Shown piece after piece: positions 8,701 through 17,032 of a stretch of 58,432 bases of DNA. The DNA is taken from contig CAKZTQ010000021.1 of assembly GCA_937921735.1 (NCBI GenBank), forward strand, positions 1-58,432, in the 5' to 3' direction. The DNA is from an uncultured archaeon. GTDB lineage: Archaea > Hadarchaeota > Hadarchaeia > Hadarchaeales > Hadarchaeaceae. The position numbers were made by a program, and so were the translations under genes. The notes under the pieces were generated by a model. That model saw only the letters and a program-made list of their open reading frames with translations. It ran no database searches and was not told the DNA's origin. The stretch's first letter is position 1, and the number at the start of each line of letters is the position of its first letter.

Positions 8701-8807
8701 AAAATTAATTTTGACCGATGACTTAAATTTATGCCCCCCATTTGAACAAGAGAAATCCCAACCCGTGAAGCCTGCCAAAATAAGTCAAGTTCTCGCGGGC
8801 CGTTAGA

Positions 8808-9060
8808 TCATCGTAGGGGGTCGAATCCTTGCGGTACTACGCCTATTTTCTTTCTGACCTCCCTCGGATGTCGCCTGATATCATGGCCGCCGACCCACGC
8901 GGTCCCCGCGTAGGCGTAAGGACCGTTGCCAGCATCGCCACCCGTGGTGCTCTTGCCAGCGCCGTTGGGGCCGAGCAGACCGAAGATTTCCCCTTCCTCG
9001 ACCATCAGGTTTAGGCGATCCAACCGCCTTCCGTCCATCGAAACCTTGGTGAGCTCACGG
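8808..9060 (-). pseudogene. ABC transporter ATPase relic
   Basis: The minus strand codes the first part of an ABC ATPase ([21 protein letters not shown], Walker A) and then, after a break in homology ([12 protein letters not shown] where a continuous helix is expected), resumes as [26 protein letters not shown], which is the usual segment up to the Q-loop of DrrA-type exporter ATPases. It then stops. The signature motif, Walker B and H-loop are missing. The broken middle suggests a pair of compensating frameshifts, and the gene is cut to about a third. It lies between two tRNA genes, a common graveyard for integrated DNA. Not expected to be functional. Confidence 0.7.
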
Positions 9061-9139
9061 TTTCTACGATTGCCATAATGACCGATAGGTATCCCTTTTC
9101 GCTCAAAAAGTAAAAACATTGGGGCACCCAAACCGCACA

Positions 9140-9147
9140 TTTATAAG
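9140..9147 (+). promoter_or_regulatory. TATA box for the structured leader and zinc-ribbon gene
   Basis: TTTATAAG at 9140-9147. Archaeal transcription starts about 25 bases after the TATA centre, which predicts a start at 9169, exactly the first base of the self-complementary structure described next. Confidence 0.6.
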
Positions 9148-9168
9148 CAACCTTGGAGCAGTCAAAGC

Positions 9169-9229
9169 GGATACAACGGGGTAAAAACCCTTAGGAAAAC
9201 AGCTGGGCTGTTTTTCTTGAGTTGTATCC
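9169..9229 (+). ncRNA. three-way-junction RNA, leader of the zinc-ribbon gene or free small RNA
   Basis: Sixty-one bases fold almost completely. The outer stem GGATACAAC (9169-9177) pairs perfectly with GTTGTATCC (9221-9229). Hairpin one pairs GGGT (9179-9182) with ACCC (9187-9190) around AAAA. Hairpin two pairs 9194-9203 with 9207-9216, ten pairs with one G-U, around TGG. The junction strands are G, TTA and TTGA. The predicted transcription start falls on its first base. It lies 23 bases before the ATG of the zinc-ribbon gene, with the ribosome site ggag between. I match it to no riboswitch I know. It could act as a leader switch, or as a small RNA processed from the transcript. Confidence 0.6.
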
Positions 9230-9252
9230 AGAAAAGAAAGAGGAGAGTAGGA

Positions 9253-9423
9253 ATGGCGTACAGACAGTTTGGGCGCAGGGAAGGTTTCAAGCGAGAGATG
9301 TACAAAGCGATCTGCTCCGATTGCGGGGCCGAAACCGAGGTCCCATTTAAGCCGACCGAGGGCAGACCGGTGTACTGTAGGGCTTGCTTCCAAAAGCGCC
9401 GAGGGTCAAGGGGCCGGTACTAG
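9253..9423 (+). CDS. small zinc-ribbon protein (CxxC...CxxC)
   Basis: A 56-aa basic protein. It has one zinc-ribbon, CSDCGAETEVPFKPTEG followed by VYCRACF, i.e. CxxC, about 17 residues, CxxC, and a basic Lys/Arg/Gly tail (KRRGSRGRY). Proteins of this type are widespread in archaea and some bacteria; their function is not known to me beyond probable nucleic-acid binding. I choose the ATG at 9253 because gaggagag (9240-9247) is a good ribosome site and the longer start at 9217 lies inside the RNA stem. It is preceded by the three-way-junction RNA and followed by tRNA-Ile. Confidence 0.8.
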   Translation: MAYRQFGRREGFKREMYKAICSDCGAETEVPFKPTEGRPVYCRACFQKRRGSRGRY

Positions 9424-9552
9424 GGCTATTTAAAGAGCTTTAGTTCTGGGCGCTGAGCGCTGGACTAGTGGTGGATATCTTTCAAAGTGGCGAACGTTCG
9501 CCAGCTCCAACCCGGAATCGATTTTAAATAGAACAACGAAAATTCTCGTGGT

Positions 9553-9628
9553 GGGCCCGTAGCTCAGCTTGGCTCGGAGCGCTCGGCTGATAACCGGGAG
9601 GTCCGGGGTTCGAATCCCCGCGGGCCCA
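9553..9628 (+). tRNA. tRNA-Ile(GAT)
   Basis: Cloverleaf on the plus strand: acceptor GGGCCCG with CGGGCCC, D arm GCTC...GAGC with the GG pair in the loop, anticodon stem CTCGG/CCGGG with loop CTGATAA (anticodon GAT), T arm CCGGGGTTCGAATCCCCG. No intron; discriminator A at 9628; CCA not encoded. A TATA-like ttttaaata is about 25-30 bases upstream (9523-9531). It marks the left edge of the AT-rich island, but I found no copy of its 3' end at the other edge near 27.6 kb. Confidence 0.95.
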
Positions 9629-9757
9629 CTCTTCGAGCAACTTGCTGTCGATAAGCGAGCTTTAAACACCAAATGGGGCTATTTGAATCTTTTAAAGAGA
9701 AGCTTCTATCCACAAATCTTTTAAATATACAACATAAAGAGGGATGGAGGGTGAAAA

Positions 9758-10282
9758 ATGGCCAGAAAATTTGGGATGTTAGACGTTGTCCTCACCATTG
9801 TCGGCGCAGTGATCTATGGACTAGGATGCTACGCTACAATGGGCATCGCAATCGGTTTCATCACCCTCAGACCAGCTTCGTTCATAGCCTGCCTTTGGGG
9901 AGTGCTCTTCGGTCCATGGGTCGGTGGTTTAGCTGCTGGAATAGGTAATACCTTTATCTCGGATATCCTCGCTGGCTGGTTCGGAGTTGGCGGAGTAGGG
10001 GGCTTCGTCGGAAACTTCATGATGGGATTCATCCCGGGACTACTAGTTAGGGACGCTCGAAACTGGAAAGCGGTGGCCCTTTGGTCCGGTGTGTCGGCGG
10101 TGGTCTGTGCCTTCTTCGTTGGGGGTTGGATTGCCCTCATGGGCTACGCTCCCTTCTGGGTACTCTTCTGGACGGTGATCCTCGTCGATGTACCACCCAA
10201 CGTCATAGCGACGCCGATTGCCGTTAACTATCTGCTGGAGCCCATAAGGAAAAGAGGCTTATACTGGAGAGAGAGGAAATAG
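9758..10282 (+). CDS. ECF transporter substrate-binding S component
   Basis: A 174-aa membrane protein with about five to six hydrophobic segments and short loops, the size and layout of ECF S components. The first span (VVLTIVGAVIYGLGCYATMG) and the Gly/Pro-rich FGPWVGGLAAGIGN are typical of the family. S components give substrate specificity and dock with a T-A-A' energising module; that module is coded at 23583-26072 on the other side of the same island. The substrate is unknown; context suggests an N-heterocycle, vitamin-like or nucleobase-like compound. A TATA-like ttttaaatata (9719-9729) and a strong ggagggtga ribosome site precede the ATG at 9758. Composition is AT-rich like the following genes. 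Confidence 0.85.
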   Translation: MARKFGMLDVVLTIVGAVIYGLGCYATMGIAIGFITLRPASFIACLWGVLFGPWVGGLAAGIGNTFISDILAGWFGVGGVGGFVGNFMMGFIPGLLVRDARNWKAVALWSGVSAVVCAFFVGGWIALMGYAPFWVLFWTVILVDVPPNVIATPIAVNYLLEPIRKRGLYWRERK

Positions 10283-10306
10283 CCCCGTAAAGCTCCATAC
10301 TAGCTA

Positions 10307-10327
10307 TGTTATTTTTTATTTTTTTTA
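10307..10327 (+). terminator. T-rich terminator after the ECF S gene
   Basis: Two runs of six and eight T residues lie 25-45 bases after the stop codon, with no stem before them. Archaeal RNA polymerase terminates on such runs. Just after, aaatgactct and aaatgactca form a short tandem repeat (10372-10391) of unknown meaning. The rest of the 350-base gap holds the small ORF below and the promoter of the next gene. Confidence 0.45.
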
Positions 10328-10426
10328 AAGTGAAGAGATTTTTCTCTATCAAAATAAAAATCGTCTAAAATAAATGACTCTAAATGACTCACAGCCTTGA
10401 TGGAACTTTGCTATGGTTTTAAAAAT

Positions 10427-10519
10427 CTAAGCAATAGAAGCAAGCCAAGCCACTAAAGCGCTCACAACGAAAGCAGCTATTATTGCACCTATAATCCCAG
10501 CTACTACTTTCCAGGACAT
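10427..10519 (-). CDS. 30-aa single-pass membrane peptide
   Basis: A small ORF in the gap between the S component and the AOR gene. It codes 30 residues: MSWK, then an unbroken hydrophobic stretch of Val, Ile, Ala, Gly and Phe with one Trp, ending ASIA. That is one membrane helix. A full Shine-Dalgarno aaggaggt lies 5 bases before the ATG at 10519, and a TATA-like tttttatatgg (on plus 10552-10562 as ccatataaaaa) lies at the proper distance. Three independent signals (promoter, ribosome site, hydrophobic content) support a real gene despite the size. The function is unknown; it may be a small subunit or regulator of the transporter or the oxidoreductase beside it. Confidence 0.6.
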   Translation of the reverse strand: MSWKVVAGIIGAIIAAFVVSALVAWLASIA

Positions 10520-10634
10520 TTTTACCTCCTTACACCCCTTAAATTCTCCATATAAAAATGTTTTCTTTTTTGAAAAGAAGGAGATAAGGAGATAAAATCT
10601 TTATATTCCGAAATTTCAATTAATCAAAGATAAC

Positions 10635-12569
10635 ATGTACGGATGGGCAGGAAACGTTCTTTGGGTAAATCTTTCGTCGGAGAAAATTATAAAAAAACCG
10701 TTAGATGAGAAGATTGCCCACGATTTTTTGGGGGGAAGAGGATTCAACTCGAAGGTACTTTTTGACAATGTTGGGTCAAAAACCGACCCCCTCTCTCCTG
10801 AAAACGTTCTCTGTTTCGGAGTCGGTCCCATAACTGGTACCCCTTTTCCGAATAATGGAAGAATTCAAGTCAGCACCTTATCTCCCCTTTCCGGAATACT
10901 GGGAGATGGGAGCGCGGGGGGGTTCTTTCCCGCCTCCCTGAAGTTCGCAGGCTATGATCAAATAGTTGTAATTGGAAAAGCTGTTAAACCCAAATACTTG
11001 CTGATCGATGATGACCACGTGGAGTTAAGAGATGCTGGAGATCTGTGGGAAAGAAACGTGTGGGAAACTACGGATATGCTGCAGGAGGAACACGGCGATG
11101 ACTTTTGCGTCGCTGCAATCGGGCAAGCTGGCGAACATCTCGTGAGATTTGCATCGGTGATGTTCGATAAATATAGCTCCGCGGCTAGGGGGAGCGGGGC
11201 GGTCGCGGGCTCGAAGAACTTAAAGGCAATTGCCGTTCGTGGCACAAAAGAAGTGAAAATAGCTAGACCAGAAGAATTTGATACGATGGTGGAAGAGTCC
11301 AAGGAATTTTTCCTGAACGATGAGTTGCAGAAAGAAATAGCAACCTATGGATCTCATCTGGGGATGGTCCGATGGTGGCCCGGTTACAAATATTTTAAAA
11401 AACGCCTTGCACCGGACGAAGTTCCTTCCCCGCTTAAACCCGAAAGCTGGAAAAAATATGAAGTGGGTAGGATTAAGTGCTATGGATGTGTTGTTCCTTG
11501 CAAAAATGTTTACAAAATCCCAGATGAAAAGTATAATAACGAAATCGGTAAGGGCCTTCAGTTCGAGACCATCTATTGCTTAGGGACAAATTGTGGAGTA
11601 GTTGACCCAGTAGCTATCATGATCATGGGGAACTTAGCTGATAAATATGGGATGGATGCTATTGCTCTCGGAAATGCTATAGCGTTTGCCAAACAGCTTT
11701 ACGAACTTGGTATAATAACAAAAGAACATACCGGCGGACTCTCGCTCGAATGGGATGCGAAAGACGATCAAATAGAGCTCATCCATCAGATTGCAATGAG
11801 AGAGGGTTTTGGAAATATCGTTGCAGAGGGCATGTATTATATCGCGAAGAAATTCGGGGAAAAAGCCATGGAGTACTGTTATCATGTTAAGGGATTATGT
11901 CGAGGCCCTGGCAACGATATGCCGCCCTTATGGGGGCTGGGGAACGCCACTTCAACTCGGGGTGCAGATCACCTTCGTGGACGGACGCTAGCGATATCGC
12001 CGAACGACAAACACATTTTTTCAAAGCTGATACAAGCTGGGCATTTACCTCGAGATCCGGTCCCTCTGTTGATTACCGCGGAGAATGCTAGCACGCTCGC
12101 AGATTCGCTGGGATGCTGTAAGGGTTCCGTTATAACGTGGTCAAGTACCCTCCCGCTAATCTACAAATATCCACTTTGGGAAGGGGTAGTGAAACTTTTG
12201 GCGGTTGTTACCGGTGTAGAATTTAGTATTCATGCCATCGTTGATTGTTTAGAAAGGATATATGCCATAGAAAGAGCACTGTTGGTAAAAAGAGGGATAA
12301 AGCGAAAACATGATAGGCTCCCACTACATCCTTCGGTTAGCAAAACAGAGGGAAAAAATCTCCAAATAGAACACGAAAAACTCCTAACCGAGTATTATAC
12401 GCTTCGAGGTTGGGATCCGCACTCTGGCGCCCCTACAAGGGAAAATCTTGAAAGGCTTGGTTTGAAATATGTTGCGGACGAGCTAGAGTCTCACGGGCCA
12501 TATCCTGACTGGGACGGTCCACCCTATTGGCCCCTCGAGAAGTATCCTACCGGTGGCGCTAGAGCTTAG
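10635..12569 (+). CDS. aldehyde:ferredoxin oxidoreductase, tungsten-type
   Basis: A 644-aa AOR-family protein, slightly longer than the usual 600-620. It begins MYGWAGNVLWVNLSS and carries GGRGFNSKVLFD and the AOR N-terminal pterin-binding pattern. The 4Fe-4S ligands are seen as CYGCVVPC near residue 281 and a distal Cys in LADSLGCC near 492. AORs oxidise aldehydes to acids (or reduce acids) with ferredoxin, using a tungsten or molybdenum bis-pterin. It is the first catabolic gene of the AT-rich island, followed 6-36 bases later by the ureohydrolase-like gene. The real substrate may not be a simple aldehyde; the family includes members of unknown function. A TATA-like tctttatattcc lies about 30 bases before the ATG. 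Confidence 0.9.
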   Translation: MYGWAGNVLWVNLSSEKIIKKPLDEKIAHDFLGGRGFNSKVLFDNVGSKTDPLSPENVLCFGVGPITGTPFPNNGRIQVSTLSPLSGILGDGSAGGFFPASLKFAGYDQIVVIGKAVKPKYLLIDDDHVELRDAGDLWERNVWETTDMLQEEHGDDFCVAAIGQAGEHLVRFASVMFDKYSSAARGSGAVAGSKNLKAIAVRGTKEVKIARPEEFDTMVEESKEFFLNDELQKEIATYGSHLGMVRWWPGYKYFKKRLAPDEVPSPLKPESWKKYEVGRIKCYGCVVPCKNVYKIPDEKYNNEIGKGLQFETIYCLGTNCGVVDPVAIMIMGNLADKYGMDAIALGNAIAFAKQLYELGIITKEHTGGLSLEWDAKDDQIELIHQIAMREGFGNIVAEGMYYIAKKFGEKAMEYCYHVKGLCRGPGNDMPPLWGLGNATSTRGADHLRGRTLAISPNDKHIFSKLIQAGHLPRDPVPLLITAENASTLADSLGCCKGSVITWSSTLPLIYKYPLWEGVVKLLAVVTGVEFSIHAIVDCLERIYAIERALLVKRGIKRKHDRLPLHPSVSKTEGKNLQIEHEKLLTEYYTLRGWDPHSGAPTRENLERLGLKYVADELESHGPYPDWDGPPYWPLEKYPTGGARA

Positions 12570-12605
12570 TTTTATTTGAGGTGCACAATATTGAAGGGGG
12601 AATAC

Positions 12606-13586
12606 TTGAACTACAAATACAGGAAATCGATGGACGAATTCGAGAAACTTTTGGTACCTACAATAAATGGGCGCACACCCACATTTCTCGGCGTGCCACG
12701 GGCAAAAAACAAGGAAGATCTAAAAAGTGCTGATGCCGCAATAATTGGTATCCCATTTTTGCGTTCCCCCCCAGTCGGTAGAGAACTTCAACCTTCAATA
12801 CTTGACGTTTACAATCTGCGACGAGCGTCTTTGAAGTATGGGGGATATTTACCTGAGCTAGATCTAGAAGTATTCGAATACGTAAAACTCGTGGACTATG
12901 GAAACATCGAAGTCATACAAGGGAACGTCGAAAAATCTATCGACCAAACGGCGAACAAAATCTGTGAAATATTGGAGGCGGGATGTGTTCCGATCACCAT
13001 AGGCACCCCTCCCGCTGGATGTTATCCAGTAGCCAAAGCGATGGTAGAGAAACTAAACAAGGTTGGCATAGTCCATTTGGATGCCCATTGCGATAACCTA
13101 GAAGAGCACGCCGGGGGCAAATGGTCCGGAGCATGTTGGGTCGCTAGGCTTTCTGAACTTGAGAACTTTGATATGAAAAATTTCGTCCAGATCGGCATCA
13201 GAGGGCCTAGGATCTCCAAAGAACAAATAGACTGGCATAAAAAGAAAGGCAGCCATTTTTTTACCATTCGAGACATCAGAGAAAAAGGCGTTGAGGAAAT
13301 TCTAGATGACACATTACGTCACATCTCCGGTAACAAAGTTCTCCTTGCTATCGATTTCGATGTTTTGGATTTGGGCGCCGGACCTGGTCTCGACGAGCCC
13401 GCCGGAATTTCAACATGGGAGTTGCTAAAAATTTCCTATGAAATTGGAAAAAGTAACTTTGGCGGATTATGTGTGGAGTGGATACCTTCTTCCATCACTC
13501 CCTTGTACTGGATAGTTACATGGACTATTTTATATACGTTGGCCGGGATGGCTATGGGAAAGATCGGGATCTCTCAAAGTCCTTAG
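12606..13586 (+). CDS. arginase/agmatinase-family protein with an incomplete metal site
   Basis: A ureohydrolase-fold protein of 326 aa (336 if TTG 12576 is used). The dimetal motifs DAHCD and DFDVLD are present, which give five of the six usual manganese ligands. The first motif, GGDH in active members, reads IGTPPAG here, so the ligand histidine is missing. The product may hydrolyse an unusual amidine or be a non-catalytic relative. The start is uncertain: TTG 12606 has ggggg 6 bases upstream; TTG 12576 and ATG 12630 are alternatives. The gene follows AOR closely and precedes the dihydropyrimidinase-like gene, so the three are probably one operon. Active family members release urea from guanidino compounds. 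Confidence 0.72.
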   Translation: MNYKYRKSMDEFEKLLVPTINGRTPTFLGVPRAKNKEDLKSADAAIIGIPFLRSPPVGRELQPSILDVYNLRRASLKYGGYLPELDLEVFEYVKLVDYGNIEVIQGNVEKSIDQTANKICEILEAGCVPITIGTPPAGCYPVAKAMVEKLNKVGIVHLDAHCDNLEEHAGGKWSGACWVARLSELENFDMKNFVQIGIRGPRISKEQIDWHKKKGSHFFTIRDIREKGVEEILDDTLRHISGNKVLLAIDFDVLDLGAGPGLDEPAGISTWELLKISYEIGKSNFGGLCVEWIPSSITPLYWIVTWTILYTLAGMAMGKIGISQSP

Positions 13587-13625
13587 ACCAAAAATCGTAA
13601 TCGTGCGAAGGAAAACGGGACCGTG

Positions 13626-14996
13626 ATGAAGGTAGACATGGTAATAGAAAATGGCAAGATTTTCGTTGATGGGAAAATAGTAAAAGCAGCGATCGGCATA
13701 AATGAAGGCAAAATAGTTGCTATAAAGAAAGACCTAAATCAATTCGTGCCCAATCAAACTGTGAACGCTGGCGGAAATCTGGTCATACCAGGTCCAATAG
13801 ATGCGCACGTCCATGCCCATATTTTTGGTCTACTTCACCGAGATGATTTCAAAACAGTGACGGAAGCAGCGGCGGCCGGCGGGACTACTACAATTGTGGA
13901 TTTTGTTAACCCTACAAATAGAACGCTCAGAAAAGCTTTTCTCAAGAAAAAGGCGGCTGGTGAGAAAAAATGTCTTATCGACTTTGGCTTACATGCTTAC
14001 GTTTGTAGTGAAAGAAACCTAGCCGAGATAGGGGAACTAACAAAATTAGGAGTGTTTTCATTTAAACACTTCATGGCAAGCCCTGATGGCGTTCCAGCTG
14101 TAAATGATGACCTTTTATTGCGATCCTTTGAGGTAATAAAAAAATATAGGGCCATGGCCTCTGTACATGCTGAAGATGAAGACCTTTGTTCAAAACTAAA
14201 ACAAAAATTTATCGAGATCGGTAGAAGAGATCCATTATCTCACTGCTTATCCAGACCGCCAATAACGGAAACTAGGGCGATCTCGAAAGCTATCGCTTTC
14301 GCAATTAAAGTAGGGGTTCCACTTCATGTCTTCCACGTAAGTACTGGAAAAGGATCAGCGCTAATAGGCGAAGCCAAGAGAAAGGGAAGACCCATTACTG
14401 CGGAGACTTGTCCTCATTATTTAATTTTTACCCGCAATGACTTAAAAAAACTCGGCCCTTTTCTACAGGTGACACCGCCATTAAGATCCTCAAAAGATAA
14501 AGCTAAGCTCTGGCAAGCCCTTACAAATGGGACTATAGATTTTGTTACTTCTGATCATTATGCCCCGCTCTTTGATGAAAAGAAAAAGGGCTGGGAAAAT
14601 ATTTGGGAAGTCGAAGCTGGCATTCCAGGTGTTGAAACAAGAGTTCCACTGATTTTTGGAGAAGGATTCCATAAACGTGGGGTTCCAATAAAAAGAATAA
14701 TAGAGATGCTTTCAACTTCCCCGGCGAAAGTTTTTGGCATTTACCCAAAAAAAGGTACGATCAGATCTGGTTCTGATGCCGATTTGGTGATAATAGACCT
14801 TAAAAGAAAGCTCAAAATAGAGGCCACTAAACTGCATCAACAAGCGAATTGGACCCCATTTGAGGGAATGGAGGTGAGGGGGATCCCAATTCGGACTATA
14901 GTAAGGGGAGAAATGATCGCGGTAGAGGGAGAAGTGATAGGGAAGCCTGGTTATGGGAGATTCATCAAAAAGTCAGATATTAACATAACTATTTGA
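13626..14996 (+). CDS. dihydropyrimidinase/allantoinase-type cyclic amidohydrolase
   Basis: A 456-aa amidohydrolase that opens cyclic imide or ureide rings. Metal ligands are visible: HVH in DAHVHAH near residue 60, the carbamylated Lys in FSFKHFMAS near 149, His in FHVSTGKG, His in ETCPHYL, and Asp in TSDHYAP near 317. The spacing fits D-hydantoinase, dihydropyrimidinase, allantoinase or dihydroorotase; it has AAAAGGTTTIVDF like hydantoinases and allantoinases. I cannot tell the ring from sequence. With a DHOD/PreA-like enzyme and two further amidohydrolases in the island, reductive pyrimidine or hydantoin breakdown is the best guess. Start ATG 13626, three bases after an in-frame GTG. It overlaps the end of the convergent DUF1152 gene by 8 bases. 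Confidence 0.85.
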   Translation: MKVDMVIENGKIFVDGKIVKAAIGINEGKIVAIKKDLNQFVPNQTVNAGGNLVIPGPIDAHVHAHIFGLLHRDDFKTVTEAAAAGGTTTIVDFVNPTNRTLRKAFLKKKAAGEKKCLIDFGLHAYVCSERNLAEIGELTKLGVFSFKHFMASPDGVPAVNDDLLLRSFEVIKKYRAMASVHAEDEDLCSKLKQKFIEIGRRDPLSHCLSRPPITETRAISKAIAFAIKVGVPLHVFHVSTGKGSALIGEAKRKGRPITAETCPHYLIFTRNDLKKLGPFLQVTPPLRSSKDKAKLWQALTNGTIDFVTSDHYAPLFDEKKKGWENIWEVEAGIPGVETRVPLIFGEGFHKRGVPIKRIIEMLSTSPAKVFGIYPKKGTIRSGSDADLVIIDLKRKLKIEATKLHQQANWTPFEGMEVRGIPIRTIVRGEMIAVEGEVIGKPGYGRFIKKSDINITI

Positions 14997-15948
14997 GGAT
15001 CCTTACGAAATGTTTGTACCTCGATTCAGGAAATATACCCATTTTTAGAAGGATCGTTTCTGCTTCTTGAATAGAAGTCGTTGAAGATAATTTGTTTGCG
15101 ATCCCCATTTCAGCCACTACATTTGGATCGAAAAAGAGGATGACCGCCGCTAGAGGATTTGGCTTAACTATTCTCGATCCTAGCACTCGATATGTTCGAT
15201 GATCGCCCTTGGCAGCGGCAATTATTAGAGGATTGATCGGATCCGAGACCACGGAATGAGCTTTTTCTAAGTCGAGAACGTCTTTTTGCGTGAGTCCATA
15301 TGCCCCGAGAAAGCCTCCCAGTTTCATTATTTTTGACACTATTGAGTCCAGCTCCTCTACTGAAAGCTCCCCGTCCATGGCATAGTTGCTGAGCGCAAGA
15401 AATGAAGGTATGTTGGTTTGAACTATCGCCGATAAAAGCAATGAATCATGGAGGGGGGTCTGAACGGCGCCCGTTTTTCCGTCATATAGAGAGTCTGATC
15501 CCGAATCGATGTCAATGAGTATATCCAAATTCAGTTTTTTGATCACTTCTCGTAAACCGCTAACAATTCCCATGACACCTTGTCGGGCCGAGATGACCAA
15601 ACAGCGAATGCCAAAGAGTTTGGAGATCTTAGCTTCGGGCGGTACTCCCTCAAAAACGCGCGTTTTTATCCACGTTTTTTCTGATACAAAAGCCACAGTA
15701 TCCGACAATATTTCCACATTTTTCATGTGTTTTATCGAATAAAATTCCGGCCCAAAAGTTTCGTAATTTTTTTTCTTCCACCACTGACAGGCCAAGTTGC
15801 CTAAATAAATATTTTCAACCCCTAGACGACGGAGATAATTCACCAACGGAATGCCATTAACAAAGTCGGTCGCTCCCGCACCTATTATCAATGCGCTTCT
15901 AGACTTGAGCGCAACCTCATCTAAGCTAGCTTTTGGTATTTTAGCCAT
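14989..15948 (-). CDS. DUF1152-family protein
   Basis: A 319-aa protein recognised by its family pattern: an N-terminal nucleotide-binding-like start (SALIIGAGATDFVNGIPLVNYLRRLGVENIYLGNL) and the central DIDSGSDSL followed by TPLHDSLLL. The family is archaeal and bacterial, of unknown biochemical function; the Asp-rich motif suggests a metal or sugar/nucleotide site. It is divergent from the KARI-like gene and convergent with the cyclic amidohydrolase, so it belongs to the island by position. Gene composition is AT-rich like its neighbours. No membrane spans or signal peptide are seen. Confidence 0.75.
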   Translation of the reverse strand: MAKIPKASLDEVALKSRSALIIGAGATDFVNGIPLVNYLRRLGVENIYLGNLACQWWKKKNYETFGPEFYSIKHMKNVEILSDTVAFVSEKTWIKTRVFEGVPPEAKISKLFGIRCLVISARQGVMGIVSGLREVIKKLNLDILIDIDSGSDSLYDGKTGAVQTPLHDSLLLSAIVQTNIPSFLALSNYAMDGELSVEELDSIVSKIMKLGGFLGAYGLTQKDVLDLEKAHSVVSDPINPLIIAAAKGDHRTYRVLGSRIVKPNPLAAVILFFDPNVVAEMGIANKLSSTTSIQEAETILLKMGIFPESRYKHFVRILK

Positions 15949-16020
15949 GGACCCGCCGCCTTTTTCATTTCAATCTAAGATTTATATACCGTATCGTAAC
16001 TTCAGTAAAAGGGGAAAAAT

Positions 16021-17022
16021 TTGACCAAAGTGTACTACGACAAACATGCGGACATCTCAATTTTGAAAGATAAGCGGATAGCGGTTATCGGATATGGAAA
16101 CCAGGGAAGATCACAAGCATTAAATATGCGGGATAGTGGGCTCGATGTAATCGTGGGAGGAATTAGAGATAAGAGCTGGAGGATTGCTAAAAAAGATGGT
16201 TTTGAAACCTATCCGATCAAAAAAGCATCGGAAATAGCAGATATCATTTGCTTGTTAATCCCGGATGAGGTACAACCGGCAGTTTATGAGAAGGAAATTA
16301 AGGATAAACTTCAGGAGGAGGATGTTCTGTATTTCTCCCATGGATACAATATTTACTACGGATTCATTAAACCTCCGTCCTTCGTTGATGTCATAATGGT
16401 TGCCCCAAAAATGATTGGGGTGGGAGTAAGGGAACTATTTGTCAAAGGTTTGGGTGTACCCGCTATGATGGCGGTTCATCAGGATTTTTCCGGGAAGGCC
16501 AAAAAGATAGCTTTAGCCATAGCAAAAGCAATAGGGGCCACTAGGGTCGGAGTCATTGAGTCCTCTTTTGAAGAAGAAACGGTTTTGGATATTTTTGGTG
16601 AACAAATGATGGCCGGCGGTTCTCTCTTTATGACAAAGCTGGCCTTTGAAGTTTTAGTAAATGCTGGATACGATCCACTTACAGTTATTTTTAATCTTTA
16701 CTTATCGGGGGAGAGCATCGAGGAAGCTAAATTGCGAGCAAAACACGGTTTATTTAAACAACTAAAGTTTCACTCCACTACAAGTCAATACGGACAACTT
16801 ACTCGAGGTGCTTCCTTGGTTTCCGAGGAATTGAAAAAGAAGCTCCAAGATACTATCGATGAAATCAAGTCGGGGAAATTTGCGAAGGAATGGGCAAAAG
16901 AAATACATAACAATTACTCGTACTTCAACAAGCTGTGGGAGGATGTGTTGAAACATCCGATAAATAAACTTGAAGAAGAGGCCAAAAAGAGGATAAAAAT
17001 GGAGTACTTGTTAGGGTCCTAA
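16021..17022 (+). CDS. ketol-acid reductoisomerase paralog
   Basis: A 333-aa protein of the IlvC family. The Rossmann loop GYGNQGRSQALNMRDSG and the acidic magnesium motif EETVLDIFGEQ (Asp and Glu ligands kept) are clear, as is FSHGYNIYYGFIKPP. It departs from true KARI at MVAPKMIGVGVREL, where KARI has APKGPGHxVR, and in the C-terminal domain, where LHELKLI is replaced by LSGESIEEAK. No other branched-chain amino acid genes are nearby. It is therefore likely a reductase or isomerase for another 2-keto or 2-hydroxy acid made in the island. TTG start at 16021, supported by aaagggga 4-10 bases upstream and TATA-like gatttatatacc at 15978-15989. Confidence 0.8.
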   Translation: MTKVYYDKHADISILKDKRIAVIGYGNQGRSQALNMRDSGLDVIVGGIRDKSWRIAKKDGFETYPIKKASEIADIICLLIPDEVQPAVYEKEIKDKLQEEDVLYFSHGYNIYYGFIKPPSFVDVIMVAPKMIGVGVRELFVKGLGVPAMMAVHQDFSGKAKKIALAIAKAIGATRVGVIESSFEEETVLDIFGEQMMAGGSLFMTKLAFEVLVNAGYDPLTVIFNLYLSGESIEEAKLRAKHGLFKQLKFHSTTSQYGQLTRGASLVSEELKKKLQDTIDEIKSGKFAKEWAKEIHNNYSYFNKLWEDVLKHPINKLEEEAKKRIKMEYLLGS

Positions 17023-17032
17023 ACTATGGGCC

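Noticed and set aside
16021-17022. True ketol-acid reductoisomerase (ilvC)
   Set aside because: APKGPGHxVR and the second-domain ligands are changed and no branched-chain genes are near.
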